Source: Symbiodinium natans
Lineage: Eukaryota > Sar > Dinophyceae > Suessiales > Symbiodiniaceae
Length of the DNA: 64,000 nucleotides
Assembly (NCBI GenBank): GCA_905221605.1
Contig: CAJNDS010001780.1
Coordinates: forward strand, 588,589 to 652,588
Reading direction: 5' to 3'
Position 1 is the first letter of the stretch. Every line of letters starts with the position of its first letter. A program made the position numbers and the translations under genes. Under the pieces are notes generated by a model. That model saw only the letters and a list, made by a program, of their open reading frames with translations. It was not told the origin of the DNA and searched no databases. This document shows, one piece after another, positions 43,314-54,736 of this stretch.

Positions 43314-46300
43314 ATGAGCGCTGCTCAGGAGGCACAGGGCGACGAAAGTGAGTCAGACAGCTACGACCTGGCGGAGCCTCGGAGCCTGATCGCCTTCCTC
43401 TCCGACGTGGATGTTCGCCTGGTCCGGCTGGAGTACCTCATCGAGCTCCGCGAGTCCGGGAGGGTCCTCCCTCGGCGTCAGGAGGCCGAGAAAGAGCGGA
43501 CGGCCTCGGGGCAGCCGGCCCTGGTGGGTGTCGACGAGCTCCTCGGATAGGCACTCATAAGGGATATTCTTTTTCCCAGAACTACTGGGTTTGAAGAGGA
43601 TCATAACTTATAGCAATATTTTTTCACTACTTGTAGGAATATTGTTCAGAGGGATTTTAAGGGCCCTCCTAGGCTCAAGGACGTGATGATCGACGGCGTG
43701 ACGGCCCACATGTCCACGATGGTCAGGAGCCCATCGCCGATGCGGGTCACCGTCCACATCGTCTCCGTGAGCCACGTGTGGGAGAGCATGCAGCACCCGG
43801 ACCCCTGGAGGCGGGGGCTTTTCCGGTTCGGCGAAGAAGATTATGGCGCCTCCAACACCTGCGTAGCGTCCTGCAGCAATCCCCACAAGAGATTTTTGAC
43901 AACTGTGTTTAATTTGTAGGACGCCGCCTAGCCTCAACCCTGGTGATGACAGGTTTCAGCTGGACCACATCGTTGACGCATACCGCCCCAAACAGCTCGA
44001 CTCCTTGGTGTGGATCTTCCTGGACTTCGTCTCCCTCCACCAGTACCGCCGAGATCCGGATCAGGAGAGCCTCTTCCGGCGGGCGCTCAAGGACATGCAC
44101 GTGCTCTACGCGCATGAGGCCATCAAGGTCCATCGCATCGAAGAGCTGACCCCGCAGAGCGTGCGAGATGGATGCGTGGCAGGCTCTTCTCGGATCCCCG
44201 TGTACTGGGATGCAGAGCAAACGGTCATGGACATCCCCATCTGGGAGCTGAAGCTGAACTTCACCCCTTACGCTGCAAGGGGGTGGTGCCAGGCCGAGAG
44301 GCAGTGGGCAGCCCTCCGGGCCTCGTTGAAGGGCGCCTCCGTGCCGCTCCCTCCCGAGATGTTCCGGTCGCAGATGCGGCAGCTCAAGTTCACCCACCAG
44401 GACGACTCGGAGACCGTCTTCGAGCTGCAGAAGAAGGTCTTCCACCAAAAAGTTTCCTCCACAACGAGGCTCCTGGTCGAAGATTTGGACGCCGAGGGCC
44501 TGGCGGTGTTGCTTGCGGCGCTGCCCTCCTACCACAAGTTGCAGGAGCTGGTCGTGAACGCCCTCCCGGAGCACGTCTGGAAACTCGTCCCGACCGTGGT
44601 GGAGTCTGGCGCCCGGGAGCTTCAGGTCGAGTGCGAGAGCTTGCGGGATGAGGACGCCGTCGCTTTGGCGGCCGACTTGTCCAAGGAGGCCTGCGCTCAT
44701 CTGGAGCAGCTGCACCTGAAGTGCGCCACCATCGGAGAGCTCGGCAGCAACGCTCTCCGACACATGTCGGCGCATCGCGGGGCGACGTCACGATCCGCGT
44801 TGGACTTCGCGCTCACCGTCGCAGACCGTGCGGGACAGGAAGCGGAACATGCGGAACGGGCGCCACCGGCGCCCCTCGGCCATCCTGGCCAGCCGCGCGC
44901 AACGCTGCGCGTCCTGGTCTCCAAGCGCAAGCGACCTCAGCGACCTGATCCGCCAATGCAGGTACCCGCTGAATCCGGCCACGCAGACTCGCCTTCTTTC
45001 GGAGGTGCAGGCAAGCGACTCTTGAGCATCCACGGGCTCGGAGGCTTCAGCTTGCAACTTGCTGTCGACCACGTGGCCATGGGCTGGGAAGTGGTGAGAG
45101 AGGTAGCAGCCAAAGTCGGCCACCCCGCGGAGTCCCTCGTACTGACCTCCGGCGGCAGCCTGCTCGATCTGCATCGGCCCCTGCTGCAGCAGGTGGAGAA
45201 CGACGAAGTCGCTTACGTGGTGAGGCGTTTCGGCGCTGGTCGAGCCGCAGTGAGTTTGCGCAAAGCACTTGCGAAGAAAGCCTTGAATCCTGCAGAAGCC
45301 TGCGCTCTCAAGGAAGTGGTCTCCTTGACATTCGGCGGCAAGTTCAACTCGAGCTTAGAGGGGATCCAGCTGCCCAGCACTTTGCAGACGTTAACTTTTG
45401 GCCAAAAATTCAACCAGAGCTTGGAGGGGATCCAGCTGCCCAGCACCCTGCAGACGTTGACGTTTGGCCAAAATTTCAACCAGAGCTTGGAGGGGATCCA
45501 GCTGCCCGGCACCCTGCACACGTTGACGTTTGGCTACATGTTCAACCAGAGATTGAAGGGGATCCAGCTGCCCAGCGCCCTGCAGACGTTGACTTTTGGC
45601 TACGAGTTCAACCAGAGCCTGCAGGGGATCCACGTGCCCAGCACCCTGCGGACGTTGACGTTTGGACATGATTTTAACCAGAGCTTGGAGGGGATCCAGC
45701 TGCCCCTCACCCTGCAAACTCTGACGTTTGGCAATGACTTCAACCAGAGCTTGGAGGGGATCCAGCTGCCCAGCACCCTGCAGACGTTGACGTTTGGCAA
45801 CATGTTCAACCAGAGCCTGGAGGGTATCCAGCTGCCCAGCACTCTGCAGACGTTGACGTTTGGCGAAAAATTCAACCAGTGCTTGGACGGGATCCAGCTG
45901 CTCACCACCCTGCAGACGTTGGCGTTTGGCCAAAATTTCAACCAGAGCTTGGAGGGGATCCAGCTGCCCAGCACCCTGCAGACTTTGACGTTTGGCAACA
46001 TGTTCAACCAAAGCTTGGAGGGGATCCAGCTGCCCAGCACCCTGCAAACGTTGACGTTTGGCAGGGACTTCAGCCATAGCTTGGAGGCAATCCAGTTGCC
46101 ACCCACCCTGCAAACGTTGACGTTTGGCAGGGACTTCAGCCATAGCTTGGAGGGTATCCAGCTGCCCAGCACCCTGCAGACGTTGACGTTTGGCAACATG
46201 TTCAACCGGAGCTTGGAGGGTATCCAGCTGCCCAGCACCCTGCAGACGTTGACGTTTGGCTACATGTTCAACCAGAGCTTGGAGGGGACCCAGTTGCCCA

Positions 46301-47577
46301 GCACCCTGCAAACATTGACGTTTGGTTTGAAGTTCAACCAGAGATTGAAGGGGATCCAGCTGCCCAGCACCCTGCAGACGTTGGCGTTTGGCCAAAATTT
46401 CAACCAGAGCTTGGAGGGGATCCAGCTGCCCAGCACCCTGCAGACTTTGACGTTTGGCAACATGTTCAACCAAAGCTTGGAGGGGATCCAGCTGCCCAGC
46501 ACCCTGCAAACGTTGACGTTTGGCAGGGACTTCAGCCATAGCTTGGAGGCAATCCAGTTGCCACCCACCCTGCAAACGTTGACGTTTGGCAGGGACTTCA
46601 GCCATAGCTTGGAGGGTATCCAGCTGCCCAGCACCCTGCAGACGTTGACGTTTGGCAACATGTTCAACCGGAGCTTGGAGGGTATCCAGCTGCCCAGCAC
46701 CCTGCAGACGTTGACGTTTGGCTACATGTTCAACCAGAGCTTGGAGGGGACCCAGTTGCCCAGCACCCTGCAAACATTGACGTTTGGTTTGAAGTTCAAC
46801 CAGAGATTGAAGGGGATCCAGCTGCCCAGCACCCTGCAGACGTTGGCGTTTGGCCAAAATTTCAACCAGAGCTTGGAGGGGATCCAGCTGCCCAGCACCC
46901 TGCAGACTTTGACGTTTGGCAACATGTTCAACCAGAGCTTGGAGGGTATCCAGCTGCCCAGCACCCTGCAGGCGTTGACGTTTGGCAACATGTTCAACCA
47001 GAGCTTGGAGGGGATCCAGCTGCCCAGCGCCCTACAGACGTTGACGTTTGGCTACGAGTTCAACCAGAGTATGGAGGGGATCCAGCTGCCCGGCACCCTG
47101 CAGCAGTTGTCGTTTGGCAACATGTTCAACCAGAGCTTGGAGGGGGTTCAGCTGCCCAGCGCCCTGCAGACGTTGACGTTTGGCTACGAGTTCAACCAGA
47201 GCATGGAGGGGATCCAGCTGCCCGGCACCCTACAAACGTTGACATTTGGCACAAATTTCAACAAGAGCTTGGAGGGGATCCAGCTGCCCAGCACGCTGCA
47301 AACGTTAACGTTTGGCCGCGACTTCAACCACCAGAGCTTGGAGGGGATCCAGCTCCCCAACAGCCTGCAGAGTGTCGAATTACCTTTGTTTCGTGCTGAT
47401 ACTGTGACAAGCGCAGACGAGGAAGAGAACAAAGAGTATGCTTGGATGACACGACAAGCCTTGACCCCAAACACCCCAAACCCTGAAACCCCCTCCCCTC
47501 GCCCCCTTCTCTTCAAAACAACATTCGACCCAGGACTCCTAGACAGCCTTGAGCCTTTCAACCAGTCAAGAATGTGA
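43314..47577 (+). CDS. FNIP-repeat protein, copy B (TIR-like / UBL / FNIP), intact
   Basis: Exons 43314-43537, 43673-43810 and 43953-47577 give 3987 nt, 1328 residues plus TGA. ATG 43314 is chosen because copy A has the same MSA start after a conserved leader. Rough layout: acidic N-terminus 1-60; TIR-like region 85-235 (SVSHVWESMQHPDP, FLDFVSLHQYRRDPDQE, YAARGWCQAERQW); LRR-like 265-400; ubiquitin-like 477-550 without a C-terminal Gly-Gly; 31 FNIP repeats 577-1265; proline-rich tail. No signal peptide or membrane segment seen. FNIP and LRR folds bind proteins, so an interaction or sensing role is inferred only. Confidence 0.9.
43538..43672 (+). mobile_element. Shared GC-AG intron of copy B with TSD GCTC
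   Basis: GCTC-CTCGGATAGG ... GGGCCCTCCTAG-GCTC. The ends are decayed inverses of each other. It is the simpler form of the copy A intron at 32937-33175. Confidence 0.85.
43811..43952 (+). other. Second GC-AG intron of copy B
   Basis: GGAG|GCGGGGGC ... GACAG|GTTTCAG, 142 bp, inferred from the conserved reading HPDPWRFQLDHIVDAYRP and phase. Confidence 0.75.
45318..47389 (+). repeat. FNIP repeat array, copy B (31 units of 66 bp)
   Basis: Tandem 22-codon units of the form TFGxxFNQSLEGIQLPSTLQTL. Position 4-5 of the unit varies (QN, NM, YM, RD, LK, YE), while FNQ and LPSTLQTL are nearly fixed. The last unit passes into SVELPLFRADT. Confidence 0.95.
45921..46844 (+). repeat. 462-bp block duplicated in tandem inside the FNIP array
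   Basis: Seven FNIP units (QNF, NMF, RDF, RDF, NMFNR, YMF, LKF) at 45921-46382 are repeated at 46383-46844 with no difference I could find. A third copy starts at 46845 (two units). This indicates a very recent unequal exchange. Confidence 0.92.
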
Positions 47578-49639
47578 TGCTATTTAGCGTAGGCCCTGGG
47601 GAGATCTACGTTTTCCCTTATCGGGGTCAAGAGGCCTATATTTTGGTACATTTTTTCGGATGGTGTTTAGGGTCAACCGTTATCGGTCTAGGTGGAGGGT
47701 TTAGGCGTAGGGTTAGTGAGTTTTGGGAACTGTTCTTTGGACGCCGTCAATCCCGCACCCTTCTAACCTTCAGCGTTAGATGGTAACCTATAAACCCTAA
47801 ACCTTGAACCCTAAGCAGTTTCACCGGGCACTTCAGATATCTTCGGCCGACGGAAGGCAAGGCAAGTTTCAGATTCAACCCACGCCGAAGGTTCGGAAAC
47901 AAGAGGGAAACAACTATCCTTGAAGGTTTACCCCACGGTAGGGCCCTTACAGTCAAATCCTAAACTTAAGATGCCCACAGTACATCCTATTGCAACTCTT
48001 GACGAATTGTGGCTCAAATCGGAGTCCTTTGTGGGTCACCCGCGGCAGGTTGCGGTTGAGGCCAGCGTGCAGGGCTTGGGAGTCAGGGTTTTCAAGTTCA
48101 GGGATTAGGTCGAACCGGATACCTTTGACTTGAACCCCAAAACACCCTAAGTTCTAAACACCCTAACAGTCTTCGAGCCAGCTCTAGAGCTCTAAGAAAA
48201 ATAAGCCCGGCTTCCTAGATTTCTACCTAGACTTCAAATCCTACATCGAGTGAGCAAGCACAAATCTTCAAAGCTTAAACCCGAAGCCCTTGAGAACACA
48301 AGTCCTAAAACCTTAAGCCCAAAGCCCTTAAGGTACAAATCCTAAAACCCGAAGCCCGAAACGCCTTAAAACACAAATCCTTAGACCCTCAGCCCCAAAC
48401 CCTTAAGGCACAAACCCTCAAACCCTGACCCTAAACCCCCTGAACCCTTAGCTACAAGGCCCTTGTGTGGACCTAAGCGTCCTAGTCGGGGTAAGCTACC
48501 CGGACTGTTATGCTTTTGGAGCTTAGGGCTGCGTGCAATCCTTCTGACGACTGTGAAATGCCTTGACTGAGGTCATTTTATGCACCCTAAACCCTAAACT
48601 CAACCCTAGCTTTCAACAGGGTTTAGAGATTCGGAGTTGCGGTTCTGTTTGTTGGCTGCTCTGGGGCGTCCGGACGCAGGGGCGCAGCGTGTCACACAAC
48701 TCTGAACCCCAAACATCCGTAAACCTCATTATAAACTCTAAGCTTTAAACCCTAAACCCTGAACCCTGAACCCAAAACCCTCAACCCTAAATGCTGGCTT
48801 GAGGCCAGCAGGTTTTTCGCATCGAGCTCCATGAGTTGGCAGAGCTTAGCACTGAGGGTTCTAAGGCCCAAGAGGTTTTAGGGCTCATACAGGTTCGATG
48901 CTGAAGGTTTAGGGATGATACCCTAAGGGTCCATTCACCTTTTTGTTTCTTATATTTGATTGGGCCCCAGAGTCTGTATATAGGAGGTACTTTAAGGCAC
49001 AAGTCAAGTAGACCTGTTTAGGCACATGTACCCTTATAGGGATAGGGTTTTAGTCTTAGGGGAATTTCTGTGGCATAGGGCTCAGTGGGAGCTGCCACCA
49101 GGCACGGCGATGACGCTACTCAGAGGAGTTTTGACGGCGCGCGTCTCAGTCCTGGCTGTAGCAAACAAGGTCAAGGGTAACCCAGAGCTTTAAAAACACT
49201 CAAAACACCATACAAACACAAAAAGCCCATAAACCCCATAACCCTAAAACCCCCAAATCCCCTTTTCTAGAAGCCCTATAACCCCAAAGCAAGGAAACCG
49301 TTAGGGAGACTCAATACATGGGGCCCTCCCATCCCCAAGTCCTCCCCGCAGACCTTCCTCAGGGAGGGTTTAGGGTTCAGGGTTTAGGGTTTAGGGTTTC
49401 AGGCTATGGCTTCCTAAGACGTTACATGGAATCCGTTGGGTCTGCAAGAAGATCAAGCTGTTGAGGGTTGAGGGTTTGGGATTTAAAGCGTGGGGTTAGC
49501 ATCTGCAGTTTGCTTTAGGGGTTGAATTAGGGTTCGGGAATTCGGACCATCTGATGGCCAATTCGGCGCCTTTTTGGGCACTTTGGGTTTTTTATATCTG
49601 CTCCATGAACAACCTGACTTACAACTCTGGGATTTCCTC

Positions 49640-49690
<51 letters not shown>

Positions 49691-50380
49691 AGGTAGTTAG
49701 AGTGGTACAGGATCCAATGCCATATGTGGAAAGAGGAGAGGGTGAGGGGGGGGGCTCATGTAGAACGAGCCAAAGGATCCTGCAATAACTTCTGAGCACC
49801 GGCCAAACCCTAAACCTGAAGGAGCTACCACTGTAAGTCCCAAGATCCACCCTCGAGCCCTCACCCTAAGCCCTATAATTACCGCCCAACCCCCAAAGAT
49901 TTTGGGTTTACGGGTTCGGGTTTAGGGTTTAGGGGTTTAGGGTTCCCCAAACACTAAACCCGAATAGCCCCTCCCTTCGACAACGAGGCCGGCGCCGGCG
50001 TGGCGCTGCTGTTCCTTGCGGAAAGCTGGTCTTCAGGCACATGGGATGGGAGGGGGGGGGGGGGGGCAAACAGGCCCACACACAGGCCTTTGGAAAAAGT
50101 GGGCTCGCGTTTAAGGGGGGAGGGGGGGGGGGGTAGATCAACTTGAGCCTCCCCAATCCCAAGTCTCTGTGGCAAAGCCGGGTCTAGGGTGTGGGGTTTG
50201 GGGTTTCAGCTGCACGAACGCTGAAGCTCTGCAATCCCTAAAAGCCCTACAACCCTGGAACCTACAAATCCTACAAACCCCCTACAAAGCCTACAAACCG
50301 GACCCTAAAACCTAGACCTTATTTACCCCAAACCCTAAACCCCAAATCCTAAACCCTAAACCCGAAACCCTAAACCCCAG
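47578..50380. other. 3' flank of FNIP-B to end of unit B
   Basis: Shares islands with 38242-41255. Holds a decayed family 3 element (about 48920-49041), a 50-nt C homopolymer (49641-49690) and the second copy of the conserved island (49977-50052). No confident gene. Confidence 0.6.
49641..49690 (+). repeat. 50-nt poly-C tract
   Basis: Uninterrupted C run, possibly length-uncertain in the assembly. The unit A counterpart near 40512-40521 is only about 10 C. Confidence 0.9.
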
Positions 50381-50796
50381 ATTCGAAGGCTTCCTGGTTC
50401 CGGGGCGGCTGTCCAGCCCCTCGCAGCCTCGCATTGGCGCCGCCCCCCGCAGGGAGGTGGCGCTTCGTGTTTCAGGGGTTTGGGGTTTAGGCTTTTTCGG
50501 GTTTAGGATTGAGGGTCTGGGGGTTTCGGGTTTAGGGTTTGGGGTTTAGGGTTTAGGGTCTGGGGTTTAGGGATTTGGGGTTTAGGGTTTGGGGTTTCTG
50601 GTTTGGGGTTTACGGTTTGGGGCTTAGTTGGGGACTGGGGTTCAGGTTGGTTTAGGGTGCCTGGGATTTACAAGGTTTAGGTTTGGAGGTTTGGGGTTTG
50701 GGGGCGTAGGGTTTGGCTCCCAGGAGTGCCATGAGACGGATGACCTGCCATCATGTTCCCGGAAGCAGTTCAGTTCAGTTCAAGGAGTACAAGAAT

Positions 50797-50894
50797 GGGC
50801 CCCCCTTACTATCCTAACTGTAAATCAGGGACTTAGAACCTAAGTTAGAATCCTTACGACCCAATTTAGGGTCCGTCTAACTCACTTACAACTA
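50797..50894. mobile_element. Family 6 miniature element
   Basis: GGGCCCCCCTTACTATCC ... ACTTACAACTAGGGAGG with an internal CTAAGTTAGAATCC arm. A TTTAGGG array follows directly. Confidence 0.5.
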
Positions 50895-51444
50895 GGGAGG
50901 GTTTAGGGTTTAGGGTTTAGGGTTTAGGGTTTAGGGTTTAGGGTTGTACGTTTTTGGGGGTTCAGGTCTTAGGGCTTTCGGGCCCATGGTTGAGTACGTG
51001 CGAGGCGGCGGTCTGGTCGCAAAGCACTTCTCATGGGTTCCCCTACTACCCCCCTCTATACCTGGGTTTAGGGTTTAGGGTTTAGGGTTTAGGGTTTAGG
51101 GTTACTACGCCCCCCTAAATAGCCTTAATTAGTATAGAGGGGGGTAACCATGAATTTAGATGCAGGGCTTAATGTAGGGGTCGGAATACGTATTCATAGT
51201 ATTCACTTATGGCCCCTAGTAAATATAGCATACCAGAATAACCCCCCAAAACCCTTTTCAAATTATTGAGGCCCCTTATATTGTTGATTCGGCTTTTGCA
51301 GTTCTGGGATTCAGGGACCGGGGATTTTTTGTGATTTGGGGTTTAGGGTTTAGGGTTTAGGGTTTGATCTCAGTCATGGGCCTTGCCCCTCAAGTACCAG
51401 GAGTACGTAGTACTGGAGACCAACATGCAGTGCAACTAAGTCCC

Positions 51445-51548
51445 ATTTGGGGGTTTACGATATTCGTGTACCTTATTAGGGTCCTTACTAAAAGGGAATC
51501 CTACTATCTGGGGTCTCTACTAGGGTCACCTATTTTCGTAAACCCCAC
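51445..51548. mobile_element. Family 4 miniature element
   Basis: GGGGGTTTACGATATTCG on the left and inverted TTTTCGTAAACCCC on the right; inner arms TTATTAGGGTCC and GGTCTCTACTAGGG. Confidence 0.7.
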
Positions 51549-54547
51549 TTGATTTGGAGTTTTATGAGGCTCGTGGTCTGCAATGTTGGAGTGCATCGGG
51601 TTTGGGATGTGGGTTCCAATCTGCGGTATGTCGGGCTCGGGGTTTGTGTGACTTCGCACCCCAAACCCCAAACCCCCAAACCCCAAACCCAAACCCCAAA
51701 CCCCAAACCCCAAACCCTAAACCCAACCGCCTCTGGCAGCTGCTCCCCGCGGACGTCCCGGCGAGGGCCGCGCAGCCGAGTGAGCCGAGCCGCGTGCAGA
51801 GGCAGTTTCTGGTCTGACGGGTTTTGAGTGGTTTGGGGGGTTGGGTTTAGGGTTTAGGGGGTTTGGGGTGGTTTAGGATTTAGTAGGGTTTAGGGGGTTT
51901 GGAGGTTGAAGTGTTGGGTGTCTTAACACCCCTCCCAAGACTGACCACCACACCCTCAAACTCAAGCCTTAAACGTTCTACCGCCCATCCTGTAGAAGAC
52001 CCGGGCCACAGGTTTCTGTCTTCCGCGGCCCAGTTTGGCGTCTGATGCCCAGCGCTAGCGCTGGATGGGGCTTAGGGCTTAGGGCCTAAGGCTTAGGGCT
52101 ACGGGCTTAGGGCTCATAGGGTTTAGGGCTTATATAGGGGTGTAGGGCTTGGGTTTATTGGAGTTGGTGTTTTAGTTTATGGCTTTGGTGTCAGGGTGGT
52201 TTGGCTGTGGGACTAGGGGGGGGGGGGGGGTGTCGACTCTCAAGAGTTTCGAATCACGTTCCAAGACACCTGGCTAGTGTCCGTACACCGTAAGCGCAGG
52301 CTTCCCCTGCCCTAAAACCTACATCCTGAACCCCTCAAGCCTACAACTCTGCCCTCATACCCTTTCTTTGGGAACCCACCCCTAAACCCCAGCAACTTCC
52401 AACCCAATGGCCTTTGAGTTCGAAGAATCTGTAGAAGTCCCTTATATAGAAGATGAATGTACCAAATAACTCAGAGTTTCTGATTGAACTGCAAAAAGCC
52501 CAAATCGTTTTCCAAACGTCAGCACCGAGGCCTCGGATGTTGGTGGCCTTAAGGATGTAGGGGTTTAGGGTCTAGGGTCCTGGATCCGGGGGGCGAATCT
52601 TGGATTTAGCTGGCTCAGGTAGGGCACATGTGGTACATGGTTTACAGGTGTACGGGTTTGACCGAGCTTCAAGGCAGCAAATTTGCATGGCGTCCGAGGT
52701 TGTAGCTGCTGCGGCTGTAGTTGCAGCTTTGCCCTCCAGGACCAGCTGCGCACTGCGTGCTTCTCACCCTAAACCCTAATCCCTAATCCCTGAACCCTAG
52801 AACCCTATAACCCTAAAACCCTAAAACCCCAAAACCCTAAAACCCTAAAACCCTAAACCCTACACCCCTAAGGTGTGGGTTGACATTCGTTATTTGCCCA
52901 AAGCGGTCTCCGCATCAACCACAGCTTGAAACCTCAGGATTCTAGGGATTCTAGGGTTCTTGGATTCAGGAATTTGTGGTCTAGGGGGTTTAGGGTTCAG
53001 CGATCGAAGGCCGGCTCTGATACTACAACCCAGCAAGCCTAAAATCTGAAATCCTTGTCGGTCCGCTGCAAACATGGACCCTGGCTGTCAAGCCCAGCTA
53101 GACCCCCTAAAGCCTTAAACCTTTAGTCCTAAACCCCTTGAAGCCCTGGCAGTAGTGGTACCCTGTTCCATTTTTGGTTCAAGGTTCCCTTTTTTAAAAT
53201 GCTGAACACAAAATTCTAGGGTACCCCTGATTATAATATGGTTGGGCTACCAAGAAGGTAAGAATCCTAGCAAAACCCAAAGTCTTGAAACTGTGAAGAG
53301 ATTAGGTTGCCGGGCTTGTAGTCAGGAGACACCGCAGTGACTCACGCAGGCTCGAACCTGCCAGTCGCACGTCTTGCGTGTTCGGGTTATAGGGGTTTAG
53401 GGTTTAGGGTTTGGGGTTTGGGGTTTGGGGTTAGGGGTTGGAGTGTGGGATCTTGCGCCGGCTCTTGCTTCGGAACTTGAGTAAAAGAGGACCAGACCTC
53501 TAAGCTTCGAGGTTTTGGAGGGGTCTCGGGTTTAGGGTTTAGGGTTTAGGGTTTAGGGTTGAGAGTTTCAGGGGCTTTAAGTAGGGGTTTAAAGTGCTGG
53601 GTGGAGGGGCTTCGAGTTTGTTTCGCGGTTTAGGGGCCATGTTTCATGGGGCTTGGGCCCACTGCCCTCACCCGGAAATTTGCATCCCTAAACCCATACT
53701 AAGTCTAAACCCTAAACCCTAAACCCCATATGAACCCTAAACCCGAAATCCTAAACCCTAAGCCCTAAACCCTCAATCTCAACACGAAGCAGCCCCCATG
53801 ATGGTGTCGGACCCCTCCTAAACCTCTGCACCTGCGTGTGTAAGGTTTAGGGTTTACAGGGCCTATAGATGTTGTACAGGGTATACGGGGTTGATGGGGT
53901 GTGTATAGGATTGATGGGTTATGGGGTTTAGGGTTAATAGGGCGTAGAGGGCTTATACTGCCAGGGTTCGTTATCGGGTTTGTAGGGTTTTTCTATGGGG
54001 CTTATAGTCGGGCCAGTTGAACATTGTGGAGCGTACGCGAGGACCTTGCGTGTCGTGGCCGCGAAGAATTCTCCAGCGAAGAACATCTCCACCTCCTCGG
54101 CTCGGGCCACTACATTGCTCACAGCCGCATGCATGCGTGTTCAGACCCTCTCGAAGAAGTGCATGTGGGCAAGGAGAGAAGAAGCGCCAGACTATGTGGC
54201 AGTCCTGTCGTCTGCTGATCATGGAAGAGAGCGGCATGGCCGCAGGTTGAGTCATTGTGTGGACCTGAGTATTTAAACTTTCAAGCGAATGAAACTGAAA
54301 CCCACCCGATGGTGGAGTCTAAGGATTGGGCGTTTAAAGTCTTCGAGGGCACCACAGGTTTTCAAGGTCAGAGTTTATGGTTGAGGGATGTTGAGGGTTT
54401 AGGGTTCAGGGTCGTTGAGCCCTAAACCCTAAGCCCTCAGCCCTAAACCCTAAACCCCAAACCCAAATTTTGAGTTTCAGGATTTCTGCTGCATTTTGGG
54501 GCTTCGGGCCTTGGAGAATAGCGGGGCGGCCCGAGCGGTGGAGGTCT

Positions 54548-54727
54548 CCCATAAGCCCCTAAGCCCTAAACCCTAAACCATCTAATTAAACCCTATAAAC
54601 CCTTTCAACCCTAGACCCCTATAAACCCTAGAAACCCTATATACCCTATAAACCCTATAAACCCTTTAAACCCTATAAACCCTTTAAACCCTTTAAACCT
54701 TAAACCCTGTTACAGTGGTGGAGGTCT
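54548..54727. repeat. Telomere-like insertion flanked by 11-bp direct repeat
   Basis: GGTGGAGGTCT at 54537-54547 recurs at 54717-54727. Between them lie CCCTAAA, CCCTATAAA and CCCTTTAAA variants. The outer sequences would join into one open frame (AARAVEVFPLHVGWSRDHG). Confidence 0.7.
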
Positions 54728-54736
54728 TTCCGCTGC

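Larger units (their letters stand above)
41262..50210. repeat. Tandem segmental duplication, unit B
   Basis: Begins CAGGGTCCTGTCACAAAGAG and ends near GGTTTCAGCTGC at 50200. It carries FNIP-B and lacks the 1510-bp element and two introns of unit A. Confidence 0.85.
50381..54736 (+). other. Exon-like islands of an unidentified gene between telomere-like arrays
   Basis: Open, non-repetitive islands with AG left and GC/GT right: 50380-50460 (FEGFLVPGRLSSPSQPRIGA), 50724-50764 (ECHETDDLPSCSRK), 51740-51811 (LLPADVPARAAQPSEP), about 52002-52041 (VSVFRGPVWRLMP), 52657-52750 (VYGFDRASRQQICMASEVVA), 52873-52902 (VWVDIRYLPK) and about 54477-54547 (LRALENSGAARAVEV). Most have CCCTAAA on the left and TTTAGGG on the right, like proven kinesin exons. 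No family recognised and phases not chained. Some could be 5' exons of the YggT gene. Confidence 0.3.

Noticed and set aside
53335-53385. tRNA-like B-box (GGTTCGAGCC on the minus strand)
   Set aside because: No matching A-box, acceptor stem or seven-base T loop could be drawn.
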